A DNA stretch of 64,000 nucleotides from Alphaproteobacteria bacterium casp-alpha6 (GTDB lineage: Bacteria > Pseudomonadota > Alphaproteobacteria > Rhodobacterales > Rhodobacteraceae). The DNA is taken from the NCBI GenBank assembly GCA_001510135.1, contig LFER01000045.1:91962-155961 (forward strand), written 5' to 3'. The notes below the pieces were generated by a model. The model did not search any database and was not told the origin of the DNA. It was given only the letters and a program-made list of their open reading frames with translations. Position numbers and translations under genes: made by a program. Positions within the stretch are counted from its first letter, which is position 1, and every line of letters begins with the position of its first letter. Of this stretch, positions 8,746 through 18,992 are shown in pieces.

Positions 8746-9645
8746 GTGCCCCAAAACAAAGACACCATGATTGCACATGCCTGTATGATCGGATTTGCCT
8801 TACTGATTTCAGGATCATTTCCGATAGGGACTGTTATTTCGCGGCAAATCGATCCGGTCGCACTGACGTTTATGCGGTTTGTGCTGGCGGCGTCCATTTT
8901 GGGCGTGTCTCTGTTTCTGCGTGGAAAGATGCAGAGACAGTATTTCAAAAAACCTTGGCGCTTTATACTGCTTGGGGCATGTTTTTCATTTTATTTTGTT
9001 TTCATGTTTGAGGCGCTCAAGACGGCCTCACCTGTTGCAACGTCCAGTATCTTTACGCTGCTGCCTTTTTTGGCGTTGTTTCTGGATTTTCTGATTTTTC
9101 GAAAACGGGCCGGTTTGCGGTTCATCATTTATTTACTGATCGGAGCATTGGGAACGTCTATTGTGATCTTTAAAGGAGCGTTCGACAATTTCCTTCTTCT
9201 CAGGTTGGATTATGGGGAAATGGTTTTTTTTGCAGGCACAGTGATTCATGCGGCTTATGCTGTGCTTGTTCCAAAGATGCGCGAAGGGGAACCCGTGGGC
9301 GTTGTGACCTTTGCGGTCATGGTCGGTGCTATGATCGTACTTGGAGTGCTGTTTCCCAACCGTATCCTGCAGACAGATTGGATGAATTTGGGGACAGAAG
9401 TGTATCTTTCGCTTTTGTATTTATCGATCTTTGCCAGCATCTTTTCTTTGACGCTTTTGACAAAGGCCTCAGAACATCTTTCCAGCGGTCATTTTACGGC
9501 CTATACCTTCAGCACACCGTTTTGGGTCGCCATACTTGATTACAATTTCTTGGGAAACCGCTTGGAATCCTATGTGTTTTTGGGGGGCGCGTTTATCTTG
9601 CTGAGTTTGGTATTGCTTTTTGTGCATTCAGAACGCTTGTCTTAG
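8746..9645 (+). CDS. EamA/DMT-family transporter
   Basis: Inner-membrane permease (299 aa) of the drug/metabolite transporter superfamily with about ten hydrophobic segments in two EamA repeats. The first repeat contains PVALTFMRFVLAASILG, the typical RxxxA pattern of the family. The likely start is GTG at 8746 with AAGGA nine bases upstream; ATG at 8767 is the alternative. Longer in-frame starts would overlap the divergent preT gene. Substrate cannot be told from sequence. Its position next to preTA may be accidental, although the shared intergenic region contains the RutR-like site. Confidence 0.85.
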   Translation: MPQNKDTMIAHACMIGFALLISGSFPIGTVISRQIDPVALTFMRFVLAASILGVSLFLRGKMQRQYFKKPWRFILLGACFSFYFVFMFEALKTASPVATSSIFTLLPFLALFLDFLIFRKRAGLRFIIYLLIGALGTSIVIFKGAFDNFLLLRLDYGEMVFFAGTVIHAAYAVLVPKMREGEPVGVVTFAVMVGAMIVLGVLFPNRILQTDWMNLGTEVYLSLLYLSIFASIFSLTLLTKASEHLSSGHFTAYTFSTPFWVAILDYNFLGNRLESYVFLGGAFILLSLVLLFVHSERLS

Positions 9646-9813
9646 CATTCACAATAGAATTGAAATTTTGAAAAGCTCTCTTTGCAAAGGTGACAACAGA
9701 AAAAGAAAATTTTTTCTAATGCTTTCGACCAACACTCTGAGAAAACGGGTGAAATCCGAGATAAATCAATTTGAATACTTGTAAATCCCAAAGAGTCATT
9801 GTTTTTTGCCAAA

Positions 9814-10434
9814 ATGAAAAAGCCTGATTATTCCGAAGAAACACGCCTTTATCGGGAAGGTTTCCGTGCAATTTGCGGGATTGACGAAGTGGGACGGGGT
9901 CCATTGGCAGGACCTGTGACCGCCGCTGCGGTTATCCTTAATCCAAATCACATTCCCGAGGGTTTGAACGATTCAAAACGGCTCACCGAAAAACAGCGCG
10001 AGCGACTTTATTCTCTTATTGTTGAGAGCAGTTTGGTCAGCATTATTCATGTATCAGTCGAAGACATTGATCGTCTCAATATCCTGCAGGCCAGCCTTCT
10101 GGCGATGCGGCGCGCCGCTGAGGGACTGGCGACACTACCAGACTATGCGCTGATAGACGGCAATAAGCTCCCCCAAGGTTTGCCCTGCGCAGCCTCGGCA
10201 TTGGTTAAAGGAGACAGCAAATCGGTCTCCATAGCGGCGGCATCTGTTGTTGCAAAAATATCACGAGATCGTTTGATGACGTCGCTTGGACGCGAAAATC
10301 CGGGCTATGGATGGGAAAAAAATGCCGGTTATCCGACAAAAGAGCATCTTTTAGCCCTCCTAGATCTTGGGGTAACCCCACACCATAGACGTTCTTTCAA
10401 ACCAGTACACAATATCTTGTACCCGGGCTCTTAA
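9814..10434 (+). CDS. rnhB: Ribonuclease HII
   Basis: Endonuclease (206 aa) that cuts the RNA strand of RNA-DNA hybrids and single ribonucleotides in DNA. Catalytic acids are visible: D24/E25 in GIDEVGRGP, D115 in ALIDGNKLP and an Asp near 152 in KISRDRLM. Other family signatures are NDSKRLTEKQRE and TPHHRRSF. The ATG at 9814 is preferred to an in-frame TTG at 9799. It lies upstream of ccrM on the same strand, with a spacer of about 110 bp that holds the methylation sites discussed under ccrM. Confidence 0.95.
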   Translation: MKKPDYSEETRLYREGFRAICGIDEVGRGPLAGPVTAAAVILNPNHIPEGLNDSKRLTEKQRERLYSLIVESSLVSIIHVSVEDIDRLNILQASLLAMRRAAEGLATLPDYALIDGNKLPQGLPCAASALVKGDSKSVSIAAASVVAKISRDRLMTSLGRENPGYGWEKNAGYPTKEHLLALLDLGVTPHHRRSFKPVHNILYPGS

Positions 10435-10456
10435 CGAAGAAAATATTTAACTTGTT

Positions 10457-11663
<1,207 letters not shown>

Positions 11664-11716
11664 ATAATAAGCACCTCTGGGGTGCACACCAATGCCTGCG
11701 GCTTGGGTCGCAAACT

Positions 11717-11743
11717 GCCCGCCAATTCTGGCGGGCTTTTTTT
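11717..11743 (+). terminator. Rho-independent terminator after ccrM
   Basis: An 8-bp perfect stem, GCCCGCCA/TGGCGGGC, with loop ATTC is followed by seven T. It lies about 55 bp after the ccrM stop. The convergent alkB gene ends inside the T tract, so the hairpin may also slow alkB transcripts. Confidence 0.9.
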
Positions 11744-12878
11744 AACCGCCCTTGGGCATCGGGAGTTTGCCGTTGTTATAAGCGCTCCAGTCCTGAATTT
11801 CAGGATAATACATTTCACGCCATTTGCGCACGCGCGGGTTCATCCGGCTTTTCCAGAACCGTGGAAACATTGCCGCGGCTGTCATCAAAGCATATCCGTA
11901 GGGCAATTGCGGGGCTTCCGACGAAGAATACGTCTGTAACAGCGGATAGGGGCGATTTGGTTTGTAGTGATGGTCAGAATGTCTTTGAAGATTGATCAAA
12001 AGCCAATTCGTTGCCCTATGGGATGAATTCCAGGAATGATGCGGCTGAACATGTTCATATTTGCCCTCTCCCAGATGTTTGCGGGTCAATCCGTAGTGTT
12101 CAACATAATTGACAAGTTCCAAATGCCAGATCGCAACAAAGGCCTGCAAAATGAACAGGCCAACGCCCCCCCATCCACCAAGCATCATCGCCAGAAGAAG
12201 CATGATGCTCTGCAATCCCCAATAGATGAAAAATGGATTGCTCAGGTCATACCAAGGAAGGTTTTGGCGCGCGCGTTTTTCTTTTTCTGCCCGAAATGCA
12301 GAGACAAGGGACTCTTTCAAAACCCGCAGGAAAAAACTGTGAAATCCTTCGCCATAGCGCGCGGTGACGGCGTCCCGCCGCGTTCCCACGTAACGATGGT
12401 GCACCAAAAGATGTTCGGAACGAAAATGTGAATAAAGGACCATCGCCAAAAGAAAATCCCCCAAGGCGCGTTCGCCCCTCGGACTTTGATGCATCAACTC
12501 ATGGGAATAATTGATCCCAATAGTACCGGTCACGACACCGACCCCAAAGAACAAGCCAATTTTTTCCATAAGGCTCAAATCTGACTGCGCAGCATACCAA
12601 ATGAGCGAAAAAAGCGTCACGAATTGCAAGGGCGCCCATATAAGCGTGATCATGCGATGCCAATAAAGCAGGGACTTGTCCGTTTCAGGATCTTCGTTCA
12701 CCGGATAAAGGCCAAAGGCAGCGTCCAAGATAGAAAACAAAATCCATGTCGCAAAAATCACAATTAAAAACGACCAACCGCCCCAGATTGCTGTGATCCA
12801 TAAAAGTGGCACTAGCAAAAGGGAGCACCAAAAAGGCAATGCAAGTTTAAAGGCAGAGTCCATACGAATTTCAGACAT
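11742..12878 (-). CDS. alkB: Alkane 1-monooxygenase (AlkB family)
   Basis: Integral-membrane non-haem di-iron hydroxylase (378 aa) that oxidises terminal carbons of medium-chain alkanes. The histidine boxes are visible in order: HELMHQSPRGE, LLVHHRYVGTRRD, the AlkB-type NYVEHYGL and LQRHSDHHYKPNRPYP. Several membrane segments precede the boxes. ATG 12878 is chosen over a TTG nine bases upstream. No rubredoxin, rubredoxin reductase or regulator gene is adjacent, so electron partners must be encoded elsewhere. It sits between ccrM and mutY in an otherwise housekeeping stretch. Actual substrate range is unknown. Confidence 0.92.
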   Translation of the reverse strand: MSEIRMDSAFKLALPFWCSLLLVPLLWITAIWGGWSFLIVIFATWILFSILDAAFGLYPVNEDPETDKSLLYWHRMITLIWAPLQFVTLFSLIWYAAQSDLSLMEKIGLFFGVGVVTGTIGINYSHELMHQSPRGERALGDFLLAMVLYSHFRSEHLLVHHRYVGTRRDAVTARYGEGFHSFFLRVLKESLVSAFRAEKEKRARQNLPWYDLSNPFFIYWGLQSIMLLLAMMLGGWGGVGLFILQAFVAIWHLELVNYVEHYGLTRKHLGEGKYEHVQPHHSWNSSHRATNWLLINLQRHSDHHYKPNRPYPLLQTYSSSEAPQLPYGYALMTAAAMFPRFWKSRMNPRVRKWREMYYPEIQDWSAYNNGKLPMPKGG

Positions 12879-12910
12879 GTGGAGCAAAGTTCTCTTTCGC
12901 GATCGTTTCG

Positions 12911-13981
12911 TCAGGTTAGTTTATCGCCAGACTTTACGAGATTAAATACCTTTCGCATAACGGTTGGTAAAGCAGAGGGCGAAAATGCGTTCTTCGGCAC
13001 GAAGGAGCCGACCAAAGGTTCGGCATTTTGTCCAACCTCCGCCACGCGGATTGCAAGACGCAGGTGGAAATGCGTGAAGGTGTGGCGCACCTCGTCGTTC
13101 AGCGCGCGCCAAGTTGCATGTATCGGGGGGGCGTCTTTGGCGATCTCTTGCCACGGGCTGCCAGGAAAGCCAAGCATCCCCCCCAAGAGACCCGTTTCAG
13201 GGCGCTTTTCCAAAAGCACCGCGCCGTCACAGCGTTCCACATAATAAATGATCCCATATCGGGTCGGTTTTTGTAATTTGGGGCGCTTTTGAGGTAGCTG
13301 GTTTGCAGTCCCATTAACCCGTCCTTTACAGGAGGCGTTCCAAGGGCAAATTCCACAGGCGGGGTTTCTTGGCGTGCAGATGGTGGCGCCTAAATCCATA
13401 ACCGCCTGTGCATAATCGCCCGGGCGCCGTTTGGGGGTCAATTGCGCCGCCAATTGCGTCAGTTCTTTTTTTGCGTCCGGAAGAGGGATGTGAACATCAA
13501 AAAGACGTGCCATGACACGTTCTACATTCCCATCCACCACCGTTTCGGGAAGGTCAAACGCTATCGCAGAAATAGCTGCTGCGGTATATGGGCCGATACC
13601 TGGAAGTTTCAGTAATTCGGTCCGGTCGTTTGGAAATTTTCCATTATATTGAATATGCACCACGCGAGCACATTTCAACAAATTGCGTGCACGTGCGTAA
13701 TACCCAAGGCCTGCCCATGCGCCCATCACCTCGGCATCCTCCGCTGCCGCAAGGTCTCCAACTGTCGGCCATCGTGCTATAAAATATTCGAAATAGGATT
13801 TGACTGCCGCTACCGTGGTTTGTTGAAGCATAATTTCAGAAAGCCAGACCCGATAGGCGTCAGGCATCACTCCGTTGCGTCGCGCCTCGGGCGGAACGCG
13901 CCACGGCATTTTACGAGCATGAAAGTCATACCACGCCAAAAGGTCGTCGGCACGGAGACTTTCACGTAAATTTGAGCGCAT
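12911..13981 (-). CDS. mutY: A/G-specific adenine DNA glycosylase
   Basis: Base-excision repair enzyme (356 aa) that removes adenine opposite 8-oxoguanine. It has the helix-hairpin-helix (LPGIGPYTAAAI), the downstream catalytic Asp region (VDGNVERVMAR) and the four-cysteine Fe-S cluster with C-X6-C-X2-C-X5-C spacing (CTPRNPACGICPWNASC). A C-terminal NUDIX-like domain follows. The start is set at ATG 13981 (MRSNLRESL); a GTG at 14026 would extend the protein by 15 residues and nearly reach the divergent DciA-like gene. Neither start has a strong ribosome site. Confidence 0.93.
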   Translation of the reverse strand: MRSNLRESLRADDLLAWYDFHARKMPWRVPPEARRNGVMPDAYRVWLSEIMLQQTTVAAVKSYFEYFIARWPTVGDLAAAEDAEVMGAWAGLGYYARARNLLKCARVVHIQYNGKFPNDRTELLKLPGIGPYTAAAISAIAFDLPETVVDGNVERVMARLFDVHIPLPDAKKELTQLAAQLTPKRRPGDYAQAVMDLGATICTPRNPACGICPWNASCKGRVNGTANQLPQKRPKLQKPTRYGIIYYVERCDGAVLLEKRPETGLLGGMLGFPGSPWQEIAKDAPPIHATWRALNDEVRHTFTHFHLRLAIRVAEVGQNAEPLVGSFVPKNAFSPSALPTVMRKVFNLVKSGDKLT

Positions 13982-14050
13982 TTTTGGTTTCACCAAAGCC
14001 TTTGCTGGCGTATGGTGCACCGGCACCCTGCCTTTGTGGAAAGGATATAC

Positions 14051-14557
14051 ATGCCAGCACGCTCCAGTTCAACAAAGGGATTCAAGCAAGCCGCATCGCT
14101 GATTACCAAGCGCGTCAAAGAGGCGAGTGAAACGCGCGGGTTTGCCCAGTCGCGCCTTTTGACACATTGGGAAGAAGTGGCAGGAAAAGACACCGCAAAA
14201 ATCGCACAGCCTGTCAAAGTGACCTACAACAAAAAAGGGCTCGGCGCATCGTTGGTTTTGATCTGCAACGGTGCCAATGCACCGTTTGTTGAGATGGAAA
14301 AAGAAAATATTCGCGCGCGGGTCAATTCTCTTTATGGTTATAATGCCATCACCGAAATCAAGATCACCCAAACGGCAGCTACAGGATTTGCGGAGGCTCA
14401 GGCCGTTTTTGACGGCCCTCAAAAACCTGCGGGCTCCTCGCCAAACCCAAACATATCGCGCGCTGCCCAGGAAATGGCTGCCTCAGTCAATGATCCGGAA
14501 TTTTCGCGTGCTCTTGAAGCTTTGGCGCAGAATGTTCTAAGTAAGCAAAAAACCTGA
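14051..14557 (+). CDS. DUF721 protein, DciA-like helicase-loader candidate
   Basis: A 168-aa protein whose N-terminal half matches the DUF721/DciA family. DciA proteins interact with replicative helicase DnaB in bacteria that lack DnaC/DnaI. The conserved region runs from about residue 10 to 100 (RLLTHWEEVAGKDTAKIAQP, then ENIRARVNSLYGYNAI). The rest is low-complexity and Ala/Pro-rich. ATG 14051 has a perfect AAGGA five bases upstream. It is divergent from mutY and followed 24 bp later by the DsbA-like gene. The helicase-loading role is family knowledge and is not visible in the sequence. Confidence 0.8.
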   Translation: MPARSSSTKGFKQAASLITKRVKEASETRGFAQSRLLTHWEEVAGKDTAKIAQPVKVTYNKKGLGASLVLICNGANAPFVEMEKENIRARVNSLYGYNAITEIKITQTAATGFAEAQAVFDGPQKPAGSSPNPNISRAAQEMAASVNDPEFSRALEALAQNVLSKQKT

Positions 14558-14581
14558 TGAATCCTCAGAAAGGCCTATGGT

Positions 14582-15265
14582 ATGTTTCGCAAAACCCTCA
14601 CACTCTTTGCCGTTTTCGCCATAGCATTGGCGGCCGGTTATCTTTTGATCAAACCTGAACCTGCAAAGGTCACCGAAAGTTTTGAACTGCCTTTTGCGGC
14701 AAATGCGCAAAGTACAGACCCAGATAGTGCCGAAGAAACTGTTATCGAAGAGATGGTTCTTGGAAATCCCGATGCCCCGCTCACGGTCATCGAATATGCT
14801 TCATTTACCTGTCCGCATTGTGCCAGTTTTCATCAGAACACATATTATGACCTAAAGAAGAATTATATCGATACGGGTAAAATCAAATTCGTCTTTCGAG
14901 AAATTTACTTCGACAAATACGGAATCTGGGCATCAATGATCGCACGTTGTGCAGGGCCAGAAAAATTCTTCGGGCTGACAGATATGCTGCTGTCCTCACA
15001 GAGGACATGGGCGCGCGCCGGTGATGATCTGGCGATTGTGAATGAGCTTAGCAAAATCGCCCGATTGGCTGGTATGGAGGAAGATCAGATCCAAGGCTGT
15101 CTGCGTGATGGGGTTAAGGTCAAAGCGCTTGTTGAGTGGTACAAAGAAAATGCGACCGCCGATAATGTGCGTTCCACGCCGAGCTTTATTATTGACGGTC
15201 AGCTTTATTCGAATATGAGCTATGAGGAGTTTTCAAAACTCTTAGACGAAAAACTGGGCTCATAA
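14582..15265 (+). CDS. DsbA-family thiol:disulfide oxidoreductase
   Basis: Periplasmic thioredoxin-fold protein (227 aa). It has an N-terminal hydrophobic signal or anchor (residues 5-22), a linker, the thioredoxin active site CPHC at 77-80 and the cis-proline loop STPSFII near the end. An inserted helical domain lies between. This is the DsbA/ScsC-like branch that is common downstream of mutY and DUF721 in Rhodobacterales. It forms or isomerises disulfides in exported proteins. Its stop overlaps the start of the next gene by one base (TAATG), so translation is probably coupled. Confidence 0.9.
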   Translation: MFRKTLTLFAVFAIALAAGYLLIKPEPAKVTESFELPFAANAQSTDPDSAEETVIEEMVLGNPDAPLTVIEYASFTCPHCASFHQNTYYDLKKNYIDTGKIKFVFREIYFDKYGIWASMIARCAGPEKFFGLTDMLLSSQRTWARAGDDLAIVNELSKIARLAGMEEDQIQGCLRDGVKVKALVEWYKENATADNVRSTPSFIIDGQLYSNMSYEEFSKLLDEKLGS

Positions 15266-16377
15266 TGGCAACCCCTCTCGAAGGACTGAAGGTCATTGAA
15301 TTGGCCCGCATTCTAGCAGGCCCGTGGGCGGGACAAACGCTCGGGGATCTTGGGGCAGAGGTAATCAAGGTCGAAGCCCCCGAAGGCGATGATACGCGTC
15401 AGTGGGGTCCTCCGTTTGTGGAGCGCGAAAACGATAAAACCGCCTCTTATTTTCATTCCTGCAATCGGGGAAAATCCAGCGTGATCGTTGATTTTCGCAC
15501 AGATGAAGGAAAGGCCGTTCTGATAGAGTTGGTCCGTGACGCAGACATCCTGATTGAAAATTTCAAAGTCGGCGGGCTCAAAAAATACGGGCTTGATTAC
15601 GAAAACCTTGCCAAGGTGAACCCTAAGCTCATCTATTGTTCGATTACGGGCTTCGGTCAGACGGGGCCTTATGCCCATCGGGCGGGATATGATTACATCA
15701 TTCAAGGCATGTCTGGTTTTATGTCTATAACGGGTGAACCCGATGGTGCGCCACAACGCGCGGGTGTTGCAATTACCGACATCTTTACAGGCGTTTATGC
15801 TACAAGCGCAATCCTTGCCGCGCTTCATATGCGTGCACGCACGGGCAAAGGGCAGCATATTGACATGTCGCTGTTGGATAGCGCGGTTTGCGTAATGGCC
15901 AATCAGGCGTTGAATTACCTGACAACCGGCAATCCGCCACAACGGACAGGAAATTATCATCCTAATCTGACACCCTATCAGGTCTTTGAATGTCGTGACG
16001 GGCATATCATCATCGCCACGGGCAATGACGGGCAATATCAACGTCTTTGCGATATCTTGGGCCTTCCTGAAATGGCTAGTGCACCAGAATATTTGAAAAA
16101 TGCCAATCGCGTCGAAAACCGTGAAGATATGATTGCCAAGCTGAGCGCGCGTACGGTTTTGATGAGCAAAGGCGAATTGCTCACGGCCTGCGAAGCCAAA
16201 GGTGTGCCCGCTGGTCCGATCAATTCCATGGATGAAGTTTTTGCAGATCCGCAGGTGGTGCACCGCCAACTCCAGGTGAATTTGGATGGCATCCCTAGCG
16301 TGCGCTCTCCGTTCATGTTTTCGGATGCAGAGTTGAAGCTTGATCGCCCATCGCCAAAACTTGGGGACAACTCATAA
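15265..16377 (+). CDS. CaiB/BaiF-family (class III) CoA-transferase
   Basis: Acyl-CoA:carboxylate CoA-transferase of 370 aa. The family N-terminus (LEGLKVIELARILAGPWAGQ, LGDLGAEVIKVE) and the catalytic Asp region (GQHIDMSLLDS) are clear. The protein ends at PSPKLGDNS, shorter than most relatives, which continue with a short terminal helix. The stop overlaps the end of convergent lpxK by three bases. Substrate is not predictable. Coupling to the upstream DsbA gene through a one-base overlap looks like genome packing rather than shared function. Confidence 0.88.
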   Translation: MATPLEGLKVIELARILAGPWAGQTLGDLGAEVIKVEAPEGDDTRQWGPPFVERENDKTASYFHSCNRGKSSVIVDFRTDEGKAVLIELVRDADILIENFKVGGLKKYGLDYENLAKVNPKLIYCSITGFGQTGPYAHRAGYDYIIQGMSGFMSITGEPDGAPQRAGVAITDIFTGVYATSAILAALHMRARTGKGQHIDMSLLDSAVCVMANQALNYLTTGNPPQRTGNYHPNLTPYQVFECRDGHIIIATGNDGQYQRLCDILGLPEMASAPEYLKNANRVENREDMIAKLSARTVLMSKGELLTACEAKGVPAGPINSMDEVFADPQVVHRQLQVNLDGIPSVRSPFMFSDAELKLDRPSPKLGDNS

Positions 16378-17376
16378 ATCGGCTGTTTTCAAGGCGTCTT
16401 TAACAAACTGCCGCAGAAACAGGGCGTCATCAACAAGCAGGCGAACCGGCAGGCTCAGCACCTCTGCGCGGAAACTCTGAGGCAGGCGCACGGCATCCTT
16501 TTCGGTTGTAACCAATTGCGCCGCGTTCTCTTCCGCCATGTATTTCAAGCGTTTCAACAGCGCGCTTGACAGTGTTGCATGATCAGAAAGGGCTTCTTTG
16601 TGGATCAATGTTGCGCCCAGATGCTCCAGCGTTTTAAAAAATTTTTCCGGATGCCCGATCCCCGCAAATGCTACAAAGTTTCCCTCTGTCCAATCCATTC
16701 CGGTGGTCAATGGAGCCAATTCGGCCGTGATATGTGGGCAGGGGATGTCGTTTTTCCAGAGCTTTGCAAACTCTGTCTGTGCGTGATTTGTCCCCAGAGA
16801 CATCACTGCATCTGCGCGCGCAAGCCCTGTTTTGACGGGTTCGCGCAGTGGTCCGGCCGGAATACAAAATCCATTGCCGAAGCCTTTCTCTGCATCAACC
16901 ACCACAAGCGATTTCGTTTTTTGGACACTTGGATCCTGAAATCCATCATCAAGGATGATGAGGTCGGGTTTCAATGCCTCTGCCGCTTTCATCCCCTCTA
17001 CCCGCAGTTTGCAGACAATGGTTGATGCAAAAGCAGATAAAAGCAATGGCTCATCACCCACCTCCTGCGCGCTATGCCGACTGGCATCAACTTGAACTGG
17101 GCCTTGCAGCGTGCCGCCATAGCCGCGAGAGAGGATAACAGGCTTTGCCCCGAGGCTGCAGGCCTCTTGCGCAAGTGCGATGACCGTAGGTGTTTTACCG
17201 GTTCCTCCGGCATTCAAATTCCCAACGCAAATGACTGGGCAATCCGCAAAATATTTTACGGGTTTGGCAACGCGGCGCGCGGTTGCGTTTTGGTAAAGCA
17301 AGGAAAGAGGGCACAGCAGGATGCTTTGCAGCGAAGCCTTGCCAGGCACGGTATACCAAAATTCAGGCGCTTTCAT
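16372..17376 (-). CDS. lpxK: Tetraacyldisaccharide 4'-kinase
   Basis: Inner-membrane-associated kinase (334 aa) that phosphorylates the lipid A disaccharide. The P-loop (VGNLNAGGTGKTPT, about 51-64), the LILDDGFQ motif and the late TTEKDAVRLP motif are all present. Its ATG overlaps the stop of the upstream Kdo-transferase homologue by four bases, the usual lipid A/core pairing in this group. Length is normal. Confidence 0.94.
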   Translation of the reverse strand: MKAPEFWYTVPGKASLQSILLCPLSLLYQNATARRVAKPVKYFADCPVICVGNLNAGGTGKTPTVIALAQEACSLGAKPVILSRGYGGTLQGPVQVDASRHSAQEVGDEPLLLSAFASTIVCKLRVEGMKAAEALKPDLIILDDGFQDPSVQKTKSLVVVDAEKGFGNGFCIPAGPLREPVKTGLARADAVMSLGTNHAQTEFAKLWKNDIPCPHITAELAPLTTGMDWTEGNFVAFAGIGHPEKFFKTLEHLGATLIHKEALSDHATLSSALLKRLKYMAEENAAQLVTTEKDAVRLPQSFRAEVLSLPVRLLVDDALFLRQFVKDALKTADL

Positions 17377-18545
17377 GCAGGTCTTCCCATTTCATCGTAA
17401 TGGTCCAAGACTTTTTCCACCAAAGCATCGGTCAATTCGGCTCCTTCAGAAATCATTTCCCAAGCAGCCAGTGCCATCTTGGCGGATTGTTCAGGGTTGG
17501 AAATTTGACTTATTGCCTGAGCCAGAGTGTCCGTATTGCTGATCATGCGCGCCGCTCCTCTTTTTGCAAGCCCGCTGTAACGCTCTTCATAATCTGATAC
17601 GTTTGGTCCATATAGCAACGCACATCCGAATGCGGCCGGCACAAACGGATCCAGCCCACGGGCGTTATTGTCCATGGACTGTCCAAGAAATGCTACGGGA
17701 GACAGTCTATAGCAGGCAGTGAGACTTTCATAAGATCCGGCAATATAAACCTGCGTCATTGCATTGGGAAGAGCCCCTTCAGCGCCACAAGCTGCCCTTA
17801 GCCCAGCTGCTTCAGCCATACGAAGAAAGATCTGCTGATCCGTGTCTTTACTTGGCACCAAAAGCAAAAGAGATCGGTGATCGCGCTGCATGACGAGTTG
17901 GTGTGCCTCAAACGCAACCTTGGCTTCAAATGAGCTTACACAAGCCGCGAGCCAAAGGGTTCTTCCCGTCAGCGTCGACAGAAGCTCTTCGGTTATTTCG
18001 TTTGAGGCAATCGGCATTGCGGCGGCGCTTTGCAAATGGCCTTTGAGTTTGATGCGGTTAGGCGTTACGCCCATCCGGTTTAGCTGGGTGGCGGCCAATT
18101 CATCTACAGCGTAAAGTTCTGAAAATAAACGGAGGGTCTTACGGGTCACGTCGGGGAGTATGCGAAAACCTTTCGGTTTGAAATCCGTTGCTTTCGAATT
18201 CACAAGGATCATTCTTACGCCGGATTGCGCCGCAACCCGCAGAAGCGTTGGCCGTAAGTTCCCACCGGCCCAAATCAAAGTATGGGGGCGCCAAACATTC
18301 AAGAAATCCTGTACAGATGAGCCAGAGGCTGAAGGAACATCAATATGATGTATCCCAGTTTCCTGTATAAGACTCCCACCATTTTGAAACGATGATGTGA
18401 TAACAATGATGGCGCCGCTGTCCATCTGCAAAAGTCTGTGGGACAGATAATTCAGCGCGGCGATATCGTCTTGCTCGCCCGCATGTAACCAAAGAGAGGG
18501 GCCGTTCGCATAACCGGAGGAGGTGGTTTTTACAGTGTCTTCCAT
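17373..18545 (-). CDS. Divergent Kdo-transferase (WaaA/KdtA) homologue
   Basis: GT30-like protein of 390 aa, recognised by order and by its C-terminal half (DTQVYIAGSYESLTACYRLSPVAFLG and EQSAKMALAAWEMISEGAELTD in separate parts). The canonical N-terminal HAxSxGE motif reads HAGEQDD here, so the usual catalytic Glu is not in register. The canonical GGHNxxEPA motif reads ARGLDPFVPAA. It is shorter than bifunctional WaaA. It may be a paralogue with altered or lost activity, with the true waaA elsewhere, or simply a diverged lineage version. It is coupled to lpxK by a four-base overlap. Confidence 0.7.
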   Translation of the reverse strand: MEDTVKTTSSGYANGPSLWLHAGEQDDIAALNYLSHRLLQMDSGAIIVITSSFQNGGSLIQETGIHHIDVPSASGSSVQDFLNVWRPHTLIWAGGNLRPTLLRVAAQSGVRMILVNSKATDFKPKGFRILPDVTRKTLRLFSELYAVDELAATQLNRMGVTPNRIKLKGHLQSAAAMPIASNEITEELLSTLTGRTLWLAACVSSFEAKVAFEAHQLVMQRDHRSLLLLVPSKDTDQQIFLRMAEAAGLRAACGAEGALPNAMTQVYIAGSYESLTACYRLSPVAFLGQSMDNNARGLDPFVPAAFGCALLYGPNVSDYEERYSGLAKRGAARMISNTDTLAQAISQISNPEQSAKMALAAWEMISEGAELTDALVEKVLDHYDEMGRPA

Positions 18546-18703
18546 AGCGTGCTGTTCTATTGGAACCTTCTTGGGATTGTTAAGGTGGCCCCCAACTGTT
18601 TTACGTGCCTATTTTAATGCCCCTTTTTATGGACCTTAGGCGATGTCCTTATCTGGGTAAAGTATCCGCCCATCAGAGGCGACTGCGTAATTATTTTCGA
18701 AAA

Positions 18704-18737
18704 ATAAAAACGCCGCGCAAATAAATGCGCGGCGTTT
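18704..18737 (-). terminator. Terminator after rplS-rpmE
   Basis: An 8-bp perfect stem CGCCGCGC/GCGCGGCG with loop AAATAAAT is followed, on the minus strand, by a T-rich tract. It lies 23 bp beyond the rpmE stop. The A/T flanks on both sides would let it act in both directions. Confidence 0.88.
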
Positions 18738-18759
18738 AAAAAACTGTAATTCACCAGAC

Positions 18760-18981
18760 TTAGAAGCCCAAGCCTTCGTATTTCTTTTTGAATTTTGAAA
18801 CGCGTCCACCGGTGTCAAGCAAACGGGCACCGCCACCAGTCCAGGCCGGATGTGCAGTTGGGTCGATATCGAGAGACATCGTATCACCTTCTTTACCCCA
18901 AGTAGAGCGCATTTGGATGATCGTGCCATCGGTCATTTTCACATCAATGAAATGATAATCAGGATGGATATCTTTTTTCAT
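18760..18981 (-). CDS. rpmE: 50S ribosomal protein L31
   Basis: A 73-aa ribosomal protein beginning [19 protein letters not shown]. It lacks the CxxC zinc motif, so it belongs to the zinc-free (C-minus) type. It lies 11 bp after rplS in a two-gene operon and is followed by a clear terminator. Confidence 0.97.
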   Translation of the reverse strand: MKKDIHPDYHFIDVKMTDGTIIQMRSTWGKEGDTMSLDIDPTAHPAWTGGGARLLDTGGRVSKFKKKYEGLGF

Positions 18982-18992
18982 CTCAATTCCCC

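Noticed and set aside
10431..10450. CtrA box upstream of ccrM
   Set aside because: Two TTAAC half-sites are present, but the spacing is 12 bp rather than the 7 bp of TTAA-N7-TTAA.
15313..16269. Long open frame antisense to the CoA-transferase gene
   Set aside because: No family signature and complete overlap with a certain gene.
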